From Actinomycetota bacterium (GTDB lineage Bacteria; Actinomycetota; Thermoleophilia; Gaiellales; Gaiellaceae), in NCBI GenBank assembly GCA_005885245.1, contig VAWR01000002.1, positions 1 to 34,940 of the forward strand: a stretch of 34,940 bases of DNA. The letters are read 5' to 3'. Positions 1-9,058 of this stretch are shown in pieces (positions within the stretch are counted from its first letter, which is position 1; each line of letters starts with the position of its first letter). A program made the position numbers and the translations under genes. The notes beneath the pieces were generated by a model, which was given only the letters and a program-made list of their open reading frames with translations, was not told where the DNA came from and did no database searches.

Positions 1-17
1 CGAGTTCGGGATTAGAC

Positions 18-44
18 GGAGGGGCGGGCAAAGCCGGCCCCTCC
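18..44 (+). terminator. GC-rich hairpin upstream of pyrF, probable terminator of the preceding gene
   Basis: The arms GGAGGGGC (18-25) and GCCCCTCC (37-44) pair perfectly. Inside them a GGC/GCC stem closes an AAA loop, leaving one G-G mismatch. The hairpin is followed by TCTCT rather than a clear T-run, so this is an actinobacterial-style stem rather than a textbook intrinsic terminator. It lies just after a TAG (13-15) that may end a gene entering from the left, of which too little is present to identify. Confidence 0.5.
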
Positions 45-105
45 TCTCTGGCGGCGCCGGCAAGCGGGCGCCTCGGCAGCGGCCTTCGCTGTCTTTGGGG
101 GAAAG

Positions 106-111
106 TAGGCT
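106..111 (+). promoter_or_regulatory. -10 hexamer for leaderless pyrF
   Basis: TAGGCT fits the TANNNT form of an actinobacterial -10 box and ends exactly 6 nt before the GTG start of pyrF, so transcription would begin at or next to the start codon. No convincing -35 was seen. The same hexamer-N6-start spacing recurs before guaB, the nitroreductase, the UDG-like gene and fabI. Confidence 0.45.
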
Positions 112-117
112 CAGGAC

Positions 118-1029
118 GTGGCCGCAGTCGCAACGACCAACTTCGCGGACCGCGTAGCCGAGGCCGTGGAGCGGAAGCGTTCGCAGCTCGTCGTCGGGCT
201 CGATCCGAGGCCTGATCTCCTGCCGGTCGAGCTGCGGGGGGAGGCGCACCTCGGGCGCGCGGAGGCGGCCGACGCCTGCTCGCGCTTCTGCCGGGGTCTC
301 GTCGATGCGGTTGCCCCGTACGTTGTCGCCGTGAAGCCTCAGGTTGCGTTCTTCGAAGCGCTCGGCTCGCACGGCGTCCGCGCTCTCGAGGAAGTCTGCA
401 GCTACTCTCGCTCGGCGGGCCTGCAAGTGATCGTGGACGCCAAGCGAGGTGACATCGGGTCGACCGCACGCGCGTACGCCTCTGCGTTCCTCGAGCCTCC
501 GAACGGCGGCAACGTTCCACTTGCCGACGCCTTGACCGTGAATCCCTACCTCGGCCGCGACTCGCTCGACCCGTACCTCGCCGCCTGCCGGCGAGACGGG
601 GCGGGAATCTTCTGCGTCGTCAAGACCTCGAACGCGGGCGGGGCCGAGGTGCAGGATCTCGTCCTGTCCGACGGTCGCCGTGTCTGGCAGCAGGTTGCGG
701 AGCTCGTGTCGGAATGGGGCGCGGATCTGGTCGGCGAGCACGGCCTGTCCGCCGTCGGGGCAGTCATCGGCGCGACGCATCCACGCGCGGTCGGCGAGGC
801 GAGGAAGCTCCTGCCGAGATCGATCCTCCTTCTGCCCGGGGTCGGCGCGCAGGGTGCCACTCCCGCGGACGTCGCGCGAGCGTTCACGAGCGGTCCCGCC
901 AGCGCGCTCGTCAACGTGGCGCGGAACGTGATCTACGCGTTTCGCGTGTCGGGCATGGACTGGCGCAGCGCTGCTGCCGCGGAGGCCTCCAAGTACGCCC
1001 GCGAGGTGTGGGCGGTTTCCGGCTGGTAA
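118..1029 (+). CDS. pyrF: orotidine 5'-phosphate decarboxylase, type 2
   Basis: PyrF decarboxylates OMP to UMP, the last step of de novo pyrimidine synthesis, in the cytoplasm. The 303-residue protein shows the type 2 layout: VVGLDPRP near residue 25, KPQVAFFE near 74, and the catalytic VDAKRGDIGSTA at 106-117 with Lys109 and Asp107/Asp112 as expected catalytic residues. It ends with the family's LLPGVGAQG loop and a phosphate-binding Arg in NVARN. The length is normal for type 2 enzymes, which are longer than the type 1 form. The GTG start is chosen because the -10 box TAGGCT ends 6 nt before it and the N-terminus matches the family. A LysM gene follows after 10 bp, so co-transcription is likely. 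Confidence 0.93.
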   Translation: MAAVATTNFADRVAEAVERKRSQLVVGLDPRPDLLPVELRGEAHLGRAEAADACSRFCRGLVDAVAPYVVAVKPQVAFFEALGSHGVRALEEVCSYSRSAGLQVIVDAKRGDIGSTARAYASAFLEPPNGGNVPLADALTVNPYLGRDSLDPYLAACRRDGAGIFCVVKTSNAGGAEVQDLVLSDGRRVWQQVAELVSEWGADLVGEHGLSAVGAVIGATHPRAVGEARKLLPRSILLLPGVGAQGATPADVARAFTSGPASALVNVARNVIYAFRVSGMDWRSAAAAEASKYAREVWAVSGW

Positions 1030-1039
1030 AGACAGAACC

Positions 1040-1423
1040 ATGGATCCGCGCAGGCGTCAGGAGCTGACGCGGTATGGGGCCCCTGCTGCCTTGCTCGCAG
1101 CCGTGACGATCGCGGTGATCCTGGTCAAAGCGGGTCTCAACGGCTCCGATTCCGGGCCGGCGACCGTCGGCGCGCTGCCGACGAGCTCCTCGACCACGAC
1201 CTCGACGACGTCGACGACTACGAAGCTCGTCCTGACCACGCCGGCCGCCCCGATGACGACCGAGACGACCACGCCGGGTGCGCAGTACTACGTCGTCCAG
1301 ACCGGAGACACGCTCGGCTCGGTGGCACAGAAGTACTCCACGACCGTGCAACAACTCCTGACGCTCAATCCGGGCGTGGATCCAACCGCGCTTCACATCG
1401 GACAGCGCATCCGCGTTCAGTAG
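1040..1423 (+). CDS. LysM-domain protein with one N-terminal membrane anchor
   Basis: This 127-residue protein is probably a cell-wall-associated accessory factor. A short basic N-terminus precedes one hydrophobic segment (about residues 14-31), which acts as an anchor or uncleaved signal. A Thr/Ser-rich low-complexity linker follows (about 46-84, including TTTSTTSTTT), and then one LysM domain (about 85-127, YYVVQTGDTLGSVAQKY to HIGQRIRVQ), which binds GlcNAc-containing glycans. There is no catalytic domain. The linker suggests the LysM is held out across the periplasm-like zone. It sits 10 bp after pyrF and 16 bp before a D-Ala-D-Ala carboxypeptidase, which supports a wall role. The specific function is unknown. 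Confidence 0.8.
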   Translation: MDPRRRQELTRYGAPAALLAAVTIAVILVKAGLNGSDSGPATVGALPTSSSTTTSTTSTTTKLVLTTPAAPMTTETTTPGAQYYVVQTGDTLGSVAQKYSTTVQQLLTLNPGVDPTALHIGQRIRVQ

Positions 1424-1426
1424 CGC

Positions 1427-1432
1427 TAGCCT
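1427..1432 (+). promoter_or_regulatory. possible -10 box for the D-Ala-D-Ala carboxypeptidase
   Basis: TAGCCT ends 7 nt before the GTG at 1440. It fits TANNNT and would give a near-leaderless transcript. It overlaps the region right after the LysM stop codon. The case is weaker than the N6 examples because the spacing differs by one base. Confidence 0.3.
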
Positions 1433-1439
1433 CTCCCCT

Positions 1440-2573
1440 GTGATCCCCCCGCGGATCTGGGTCGCCGCAGCTGTCGCGGCGCTCGCCTTCGTTTCAGCCA
1501 TGGCCGCGCATGCAGCCGCGCCGCGCGTCGACGCGCGCGCGTACCTCGTCGAGAATCCGGTGACGGGAGAGGTGCTCGTGCAGCACGGCGCCTGGGGACG
1601 CGCACCGATCGCGAGCCTCACCAAGCTGATGACGGTGCTGGTCACGCTCGACCGTGCGCACTGGAACGACATCGTGCGTGTGCGCTCCGACGCGGCCGCG
1701 GTCGGCGAGTCGACCGTGAACCTGCGTGCAGGCGAGCGTCTCAGCGTCGGTGATCTCGTGAAGGCCGCGCTGATCCAGAGCGCAAACGATGCCGCCGATG
1801 CGCTGGCCGATTACGTCAGCCACGGTGACCGCAACGCCTTCGTCGCGCTGATGAACGAGAAGGCGAAAGAGCTGGGCCTGGAGCGAACGCACTTCATCCG
1901 GCCGGACGGACTGGACGTGCCCGGTCACTACTCGACCGCCCACGACGTGACCGTGCTCGCCCAGGTCGCGATGCGCGACCCCCGTATCAGGGCCGTCGTT
2001 CGGCTCAGGACCGACACGATCGCCGGGCATCGGCGCCTACACACCTGGAACGACCTGCTCGGCGTCTTCCGCGGCCTCTACGGCGTGAAGACAGGACACA
2101 CGGCGACGGCCGGCTGGTGCGAGGTCGCCGCGGTGCGTCGCAACGGTGTCACGCTGTACACCACGGTGCTGGGCAGTCCAACCCGGTCACAACGCAACAC
2201 CGATCTGGCGTCTCTTCTGCGCTGGGGCGTCTCGCGTTACCGGCCGGTGTGGTTGGTGAGGCCGGGACACGTGTATCTGCGTGCCCGCGTCGGGTATGGG
2301 AGACCGGCAGTTCCCCTCGTTGCGCAGAGGGGGCTAGCCGAGCCGGTGCGGATCGACAAGCCGCTCGTCGAGCGCGTGATCGCTCCGGCTGCGCTCGAGT
2401 TGCCGGTCGAACGCGGCCGGCCTGTCGGCGAGCTCCGGGTCTATTCGGGTCGCCGACTCGTCGCGCGGCGTCCACTCGTCGCGGGAAGCTCGGTCTCGAA
2501 GCCGGGATTCGGCGGCAAGGTGGGGTTCTACGCGGGTCAGACGCTGCACCACATCGGAGGCTGGTTCTCGTGA
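1440..2573 (+). CDS. serine D-alanyl-D-alanine carboxypeptidase (PBP5/DacF-like)
   Basis: This is a peptidoglycan-trimming DD-carboxypeptidase of the S11 family that removes the terminal D-Ala of stem pentapeptides outside the membrane. The 377-residue protein begins with a signal peptide (about 1-26, ending AAHAAA). All three penicillin-binding motifs are present: SLTK with nucleophile Ser59 and Lys62, SAN at 114-116, and KTG at 217-219. After about residue 280 comes a second domain (RVGYGRPAVPLVAQRG onward) like the beta-rich C-terminal domain of PBP5, and then a short hydrophobic tail that could be a weak amphipathic anchor. The GTG start gives a complete signal peptide. Its stop TGA overlaps the GTG of the next gene (GTGA), so the two are translationally coupled. 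Confidence 0.9.
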   Translation: MIPPRIWVAAAVAALAFVSAMAAHAAAPRVDARAYLVENPVTGEVLVQHGAWGRAPIASLTKLMTVLVTLDRAHWNDIVRVRSDAAAVGESTVNLRAGERLSVGDLVKAALIQSANDAADALADYVSHGDRNAFVALMNEKAKELGLERTHFIRPDGLDVPGHYSTAHDVTVLAQVAMRDPRIRAVVRLRTDTIAGHRRLHTWNDLLGVFRGLYGVKTGHTATAGWCEVAAVRRNGVTLYTTVLGSPTRSQRNTDLASLLRWGVSRYRPVWLVRPGHVYLRARVGYGRPAVPLVAQRGLAEPVRIDKPLVERVIAPAALELPVERGRPVGELRVYSGRRLVARRPLVAGSSVSKPGFGGKVGFYAGQTLHHIGGWFS

Positions 2574-3523
2574 TCGTCACCGTGACCCTCAACGCGGCGC
2601 TCGACCGGACCCTGACCGTGCCGAACTTCCAGCTCGGGCACAGGCATCGGGCGAGCCAGGGCCTCACACTCGCGGGCGGAAAGGGCATCAACGTCGCGCG
2701 GGCGCTGAAGCGACTCGACGTCCCGGTCGTCGCCACCGGACTCGCCGGCGGCCGGACAGGCACGCGCATCGTCGAGGAGCTCACATCCGAAGCAATCCTC
2801 AACGACTTCGTGCGAATCGGGGACGAGTCCCGCACGTCGACGGCGGTGGTCGACCCGACCGCGGGGACCTACACGGAGATCAACGAGTGGGGACCGCACG
2901 TCGAGCCCGACGAGCTCACCATGTTGCTCGACAAGATCAGCTACCTCGCTCGTGCTGCGGACATGGTGGTCTTCGCCGGAACGCTCCCGCGCGGCGTGGA
3001 CGACTCCTTCTACGCTGAGGCGATCCGAGACCTCAACCGGCGTCACGTTCGAGCGGTACTCGATTCGGAAGGGCCGCCCCTCCGACTCGGCGTGGAGGCG
3101 GAGCCGTTCCTCGTTACCCCGAACCAGCGCGAGGCAGAAGGACTCGTCGGCCAGGAGCTCGGCGACGACGAGGACTACACGATGGCTCTCGACCGGATCG
3201 CCGACATGGGCGCGCGCAGCGTCCTCATCACCTCCGAGTCGCGGAGCTTCGGGCTCTTTCGCGTGGAGCGGAAGCGGACGCTGTTTCGGGCCGACGCACC
3301 CCTGGTCGAGCCGGTCTCGGCGGTCGGGTCCGGAGACGTCTTGCTGGCCGCGTTCCTCGTCGCCCTGCTCGCCGAGCGGCCGCTGGAGGAGTCGCTGCGG
3401 AGCGCCGTCGCGGCCGGCGCGGCCTCGACGCTCGAAGTCGGCGCCGGCCGCTTCGAGCCACGCGAGGCCGCTCGCCTGCAGAGCTCCGTCGAGGTCCGCG
3501 AGCTCGAACCGGTGGTGGGCTGA
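2570..3523 (+). CDS. PfkB-family sugar-phosphate kinase, 1-phosphofructokinase/tagatose-6-phosphate kinase type
   Basis: This is a 317-residue ribokinase-fold kinase that phosphorylates a hexose phosphate with ATP. The N-terminus VTVTLNAALDRTLTV and the following GGKGINVARALKRL (about residues 37-50) are diagnostic of the FruK/LacC branch, whose substrates are fructose-1-phosphate or tagatose-6-phosphate. The C-terminal PfkB signature AVGSGDVLLAAFLVAL carries the catalytic base Asp256. I see no fructose PTS genes next to it, so the substrate is not settled. The GTG start overlaps the carboxypeptidase stop (GTGA), and the frame open further upstream is not needed for the fold. The gene ends 28 bp before guaB, which has its own promoter. 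Confidence 0.85.
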   Translation: MIVTVTLNAALDRTLTVPNFQLGHRHRASQGLTLAGGKGINVARALKRLDVPVVATGLAGGRTGTRIVEELTSEAILNDFVRIGDESRTSTAVVDPTAGTYTEINEWGPHVEPDELTMLLDKISYLARAADMVVFAGTLPRGVDDSFYAEAIRDLNRRHVRAVLDSEGPPLRLGVEAEPFLVTPNQREAEGLVGQELGDDEDYTMALDRIADMGARSVLITSESRSFGLFRVERKRTLFRADAPLVEPVSAVGSGDVLLAAFLVALLAERPLEESLRSAVAAGAASTLEVGAGRFEPREAARLQSSVEVRELEPVVG

Positions 3524-3536
3524 TGTCGGAGCCGGC

Positions 3537-6179
<2,643 letters not shown>

Positions 6180-6225
6180 GGTTCTGTCGCTGCCGGAGCG
6201 TGCGCCGGAGGAGCGTCCCGTCCTG

Positions 6226-7740
6226 GTGCTCGACCTCGGCGGTCAGTACGCACAGCTGATCGCGCGGCGCGTTCGCGACTGCCGCGTGTACTCGGAGCTC
6301 GTCGGCCACGGTGTCACTGCATCGCAGGTGCTTGCGCGTAACCCGCACGCGTTGATCCTCAGCGGTGGCCCGGCCTCCGTGTACGCCGAGGACGCTCCCC
6401 GGGTCGATCCTGGTCTCTTCGAGCTCGGCATTCCGACGCTCGGGATCTGCTACGGCGCGCAGCTGCTCGCCCTGGATCTCGGCGGCACCGTCGAGCGCAC
6501 CGGCGTCTCGGAGTTCGGAAAGACCGACTTGACCGCGTCGGAGTCCGCGCTCTTCGCCGGACTCCCCGAGGAGCAGACGGTCTGGATGTCGCACCGCGAC
6601 ACCGTGACCGCTCCGCCGGCCGGCGCTCAGGTCGTCGCCGCGTCTCCGTCGACTCCAGTGGCCGCCTTCGAGGATCCGGAGCATCACCTGTACGGCGTGC
6701 AGTTCCATCCGGAGGTCGTGCACACGCCGCACGGCAACGATCTCCTGAAGAACTTCCTCTACAACGTCGCGGGCGCGCCGCCTGCGTGGACGCCGGCTGC
6801 GGTGATCGAGGAACAGGTCGAACGAATTCGCGCCGCGGTCGGGCGCGAGCGCGTGCTCTGCGCGCTATCGGGCGGGGTCGACTCGGCGGTCGCCGCGCTC
6901 CTCGTGCACAAGGCGGTCGGCGACCAGCTCACATGTGTGTTCGTCGACCACGGCTTGCTGCGCGAGAACGAAGCCGAGCAGGTCGTCGAGACCTTCGGCG
7001 GACACTTCCGCGTCCCGCTCGTCCATGTGCAAGCTCAGGATCGTTTTCTCTCACGGCTCGAGGGTGTCGAGGATCCCGAGGAAAAGCGCAAGGTCGTCGG
7101 CGAGGAGTTCATCCGCGTCTTCGAAGAAGAAGCTGGCAAGCTCGGGAACATCCGCTTCCTGGTTCAGGGAACGCTCTACTCCGACGTGATCGAGTCGGGC
7201 GGCGACGAGGAGGTCGCGGCGAAGATCAAGTCCCACCACAACGTCGGTGGACTGCCGGCAGACATGACCATGCGGCTCGTCGAGCCGCTTCGCCTGCTGT
7301 TCAAGGACGAGGTGCGGCGTGTCGGCGAGGAGCTCGGCATGCCGGAGCGGATGGTGTGGCGACAACCCTTCCCGGGCCCCGGACTCGCGATTCGCATCAT
7401 CGGCGCCGTCACCGCCGAACGGCTCGCGATCCTGCGCTCCGCCGATGCCATCCTGCAGGACGAGATCCGCCGCGCCGGTCTCTATCGCGACCTGTGGCAA
7501 TCCTTTGCAGTGCTGCCTGCCATCCGTTCCGTGGGTGTGCAGGGGGACGAGCGGACCTACGCCTACCCGATCGTCATCCGCGCGGTGACCTCGGAGGATG
7601 CGATGACCGCGGACTGGGCTCGGCTTCCCTACGACCTGCTCGAGACGATCTCGAGCCGGATCATCAACGAGATCCCCGGCGTCAACCGCGTCGCGCTGGA
7701 TCTCAGCTCGAAGCCACCCGCGACGATCGAGTGGGAATAA
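6226..7740 (+). CDS. guaA: GMP synthase (glutamine-hydrolysing)
   Basis: GuaA aminates XMP to GMP using glutamine and ATP. The N-terminal class I amidotransferase has the nucleophile in LGICYGAQ (Cys75 from this start) and the His-Glu pair in FHPEVVH. The ATP-pyrophosphatase domain has the P-loop [13 protein letters not shown], and the dimerisation domain ends in the family-typical [11 protein letters not shown]. The GTG at 6226 is the first canonical start in frame, but it removes the opening strand PVLVLD that normally precedes the LGGQ motif. Codons upstream are open back to 6150 without ATG, GTG or TTG. A CTG at 6184 or 6190, just after the guaB stop, would give 518 or 516 residues, close to the usual size. 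GGAGGAG lies at 6207-6213. The function is certain; the start is not. Confidence 0.95.
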   Translation: MLDLGGQYAQLIARRVRDCRVYSELVGHGVTASQVLARNPHALILSGGPASVYAEDAPRVDPGLFELGIPTLGICYGAQLLALDLGGTVERTGVSEFGKTDLTASESALFAGLPEEQTVWMSHRDTVTAPPAGAQVVAASPSTPVAAFEDPEHHLYGVQFHPEVVHTPHGNDLLKNFLYNVAGAPPAWTPAAVIEEQVERIRAAVGRERVLCALSGGVDSAVAALLVHKAVGDQLTCVFVDHGLLRENEAEQVVETFGGHFRVPLVHVQAQDRFLSRLEGVEDPEEKRKVVGEEFIRVFEEEAGKLGNIRFLVQGTLYSDVIESGGDEEVAAKIKSHHNVGGLPADMTMRLVEPLRLLFKDEVRRVGEELGMPERMVWRQPFPGPGLAIRIIGAVTAERLAILRSADAILQDEIRRAGLYRDLWQSFAVLPAIRSVGVQGDERTYAYPIVIRAVTSEDAMTADWARLPYDLLETISSRIINEIPGVNRVALDLSSKPPATIEWE

Positions 7741-7754
7741 GCCGCGAAAGCGGC
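7741..7754 (+). terminator. GNRA-capped hairpin immediately after guaA
   Basis: GCCGC-GAAA-GCGGC begins at the base after the guaA stop. A second perfect hairpin follows at 7763-7779 (TCCGCGC, loop GTA, GCGCGGA). Neither has a T-tract, so the pair may act as an RNA 3' end stabiliser or a factor-assisted terminator. Confidence 0.45.
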
Positions 7755-7775
7755 GCAATTCGTCCGCGCGTAGCG

Positions 7776-7866
7776 CGGACCGGTGGAGGGGGTCTGGGGG
7801 AACCGGGAGACGCGTAGCGTCCGTCCGCGAAGCGGACCAGTGGAGGGGATCTGGGGGAACCGGGAG
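7776..7866 (+). repeat. 34-bp direct repeat, two copies
   Basis: The segment at 7776-7809 recurs at 7833-7866 with 32 of 34 bases identical by hand count. Both copies begin CGGACC and end CTGGGGGAACCGGGAG. The spacer between them holds another small hairpin (GTCCGCGAAGCGGAC). The second copy runs into the palindrome and tandem array that follow. Confidence 0.8.
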
Positions 7867-7876
7867 GTTCCCCCAG
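7851..7876. repeat. palindromic element CTGGGGGAACC-GGGA-GGTTCCCCCAG
   Basis: A perfect 11-bp inverted repeat has a GGGA loop. Read on the other strand the loop is TCCC, which matches the palindrome at 33721-33744. The two are therefore members of one family of small GC-rich palindromes in this genome. Confidence 0.7.
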
Positions 7877-7985
7877 GGGCGAGCCCGGGAGGTTCCCCCA
7901 GGGGCGAGCCCGCGAGGTTCCCCCAGGGGCGAGCCCGGGAGGTTCCCCCAGGGGCGAGCCCGGGAGGTTCCCCCAGGGGGAGCCC
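7861..7985. repeat. five tandem 25-bp units
   Basis: Five head-to-tail 25-bp units start at 7861, 7886, 7911, 7936 and 7961. The core of each is GGTTCCCCCAGGGGCGAGCC. Unit 3 has one change in its first bases and unit 5 has lost the CGA register at its end. Each unit carries one arm of the palindrome at 7851-7876. The array ends 5 bp before the acylphosphatase stop codon. No protein is predicted here: the stretch between guaA and the acylphosphatase (7741-7989) appears wholly repetitive. Confidence 0.85.
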
Positions 7986-7989
7986 GCAT

Positions 7990-8256
7990 CTACCGGACAC
8001 TGAAGCCAGCGAGGCCCTCCGGCTCCTCATCGCTCACCTCGACCGACTCGACGCGAGCTCCACGTGGGCCTCGGCGGGCGAAGGCGACGAGGCGTTCGAC
8101 GGCGTCCTCGTCGCCTTCGAACACCGCCTCCACTGTCCCGTCGCGACGGTTGGACACCCACCCGGAAACGTGGTGCTGCTGCGCGAGCCGCCGCATCGAG
8201 TCGCGGAAGAACACGCCCTGGACCTGACCGTGGACGATGACGCGGCGACGGATCAC
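7990..8256 (-). CDS. acylphosphatase
   Basis: This small cytosolic enzyme hydrolyses carboxyl-phosphate bonds. The 88-residue length is that of the family. The signature VIVHGQVQGVFFRDS contains the phosphate-binding loop and catalytic Arg, and GWVSNRRDGTVEAVFEG contains the catalytic Asn. The start is taken as GTG at 8256 (VIRRRVIVHG), since extending further adds nothing conserved. It is divergent from the nitroreductase with only 18 bp between start codons, so both promoters must overlap. On this strand GAATAT lies 5 nt before the GTG and partly overlaps the opposing -10 box. Its 3' end abuts the tandem repeats. Confidence 0.88.
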   Translation of the reverse strand: MIRRRVIVHGQVQGVFFRDSMRRLAQQHHVSGWVSNRRDGTVEAVFEGDEDAVERLVAFARRGPRGARVESVEVSDEEPEGLAGFSVR

Positions 8257-8262
8257 CGGGCA

Positions 8263-8268
8263 TATTCT
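8263..8268 (+). promoter_or_regulatory. -10 hexamer for the leaderless nitroreductase gene
   Basis: TATTCT ends exactly 6 nt before the GTG at 8275. The reverse strand of the same bases reads AGAATA, continuing to AGAATATG, a plausible -10 for the divergent acylphosphatase. The two promoters therefore share this AT-rich patch in an otherwise GC-rich region. Confidence 0.5.
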
Positions 8269-8274
8269 CGCGCG

Positions 8275-8892
8275 GTGGATTTCAAGGACACCCTGCGGCG
8301 GCGGCGCATGGTACGAGCGTACGAGCCCGAGCCTATCCCGCGCGCCGCGATCGAGCGGATCGTCGGAACGGTCCGGCGCGCCCCCAGCGCCGGCTTCAGC
8401 CAGGGCCAGCGGCTGCTCGTCATCACGGAGGCGGAGACACGGAGGCGGATCGCGCAGCTGCTCGAGGAGAACAATCCCATGCGCGGGCGTGCTCCGAAGA
8501 ACGACCGGTGGATCACGGCCGCTCCAGTCCTGATCGTCGTCGGCGTTCGGGAAGACGACTACCACGATCGGTACCGGAAGCCTGACAAGTTGATCGACGG
8601 CCGCGAGCTCGACTGGCCGATCCCGTATTGGCATTTCGACGCCGGTGCCGCGGCGATGCTGCTCCTGCTGGGTGCGATCGACGAGGGCTATGCCGCCGGG
8701 GTCTTCGGAGTGTTCATGGAGGCGATCGAGCCGTTCAAGAGCTTGCTCGCGATCCCGGACGACGTCGATGTCGCGTGTTGCATCACGATCGGCAAGCCTG
8801 CGGACGACTCGAACTGGAGCGCAACCTCGAGCCGGCTGACGCAGGCGCGTCGCTCGGTGGACGACCTCGTCCGCTGGGAACACTGGAGTTAG
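8275..8892 (+). CDS. nitroreductase-family FMN oxidoreductase
   Basis: The 205-residue protein belongs to the nitroreductase/FMN-dependent oxidoreductase superfamily. The family opening FKDTLRRRRMVRAYEPEPIP is followed by RAPSAGFSQGQ (FMN phosphate contacts). The middle has the HFDAGAAAMLLLLGAIDEGYAAG helix and the C-terminal half has IPDDVDVACCITIGKPADD. Members reduce nitro compounds, quinones or flavin-linked substrates as dimers; the substrate here cannot be told. The GTG at 8275 is chosen because of the -10 box 6 nt upstream and the match to the family N-terminus. It ends 4 bp before a repeat element that separates it from the convergent sialidase-like gene. Confidence 0.85.
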   Translation: MDFKDTLRRRRMVRAYEPEPIPRAAIERIVGTVRRAPSAGFSQGQRLLVITEAETRRRIAQLLEENNPMRGRAPKNDRWITAAPVLIVVGVREDDYHDRYRKPDKLIDGRELDWPIPYWHFDAGAAAMLLLLGAIDEGYAAGVFGVFMEAIEPFKSLLAIPDDVDVACCITIGKPADDSNWSATSSRLTQARRSVDDLVRWEHWS

Positions 8893-8896
8893 ATCT

Positions 8897-9058
8897 GTGC
8901 TCCTGCCAGTAATGCCGCCGAGTTTCTGGGTCGCGAGCACCAAGCCAGAGGCCGCACTCGACCGAAGCAAGGCTGGTCAGCCTTGCTGAGGGCGAGGGTG
9001 GGCTCTGGCGCCGCGTGATCGCGGGCCAGAAGCCGGCATGTATTGCTGGAAGGGGCAC
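8897..9058 (-). repeat. 162-bp terminal-inverted-repeat element, copy A
   Basis: Read on the minus strand, it starts GTGCCCCTTCCAGCAATAC and its other end, reversed, reads GTGCTCCTGCCAGTAATGC (15 of 19 matching), which are clear terminal inverted repeats. In the centre, AGCAAGGCTG and CAGCCTTGCT (8966-8987) form a perfect 10-bp palindrome with a 2-bp spacer. It is 136/162 identical by hand count to the copy at 18579-18740. The first G of the element is the last base of the TAG stop of the sialidase-like gene, and the other end is 4 bp from the nitroreductase stop. It thus sits exactly between two convergent genes and could terminate both. Confidence 0.8.

Noticed and set aside
1-15. Identification of the gene ending at the left window edge
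   Set aside because: Only four codons and a TAG are present, too little to name even though pyrimidine genes often precede pyrF.
2117-2569. N-terminal extension of the PfkB-type kinase
   Set aside because: It is Arg-rich shadow sequence of the carboxypeptidase in another frame; the kinase family begins at IVTVTLNAALDRT.
7858-7985. CRISPR array
   Set aside because: The 25-bp units are contiguous with no unique spacers and no cas genes are nearby.
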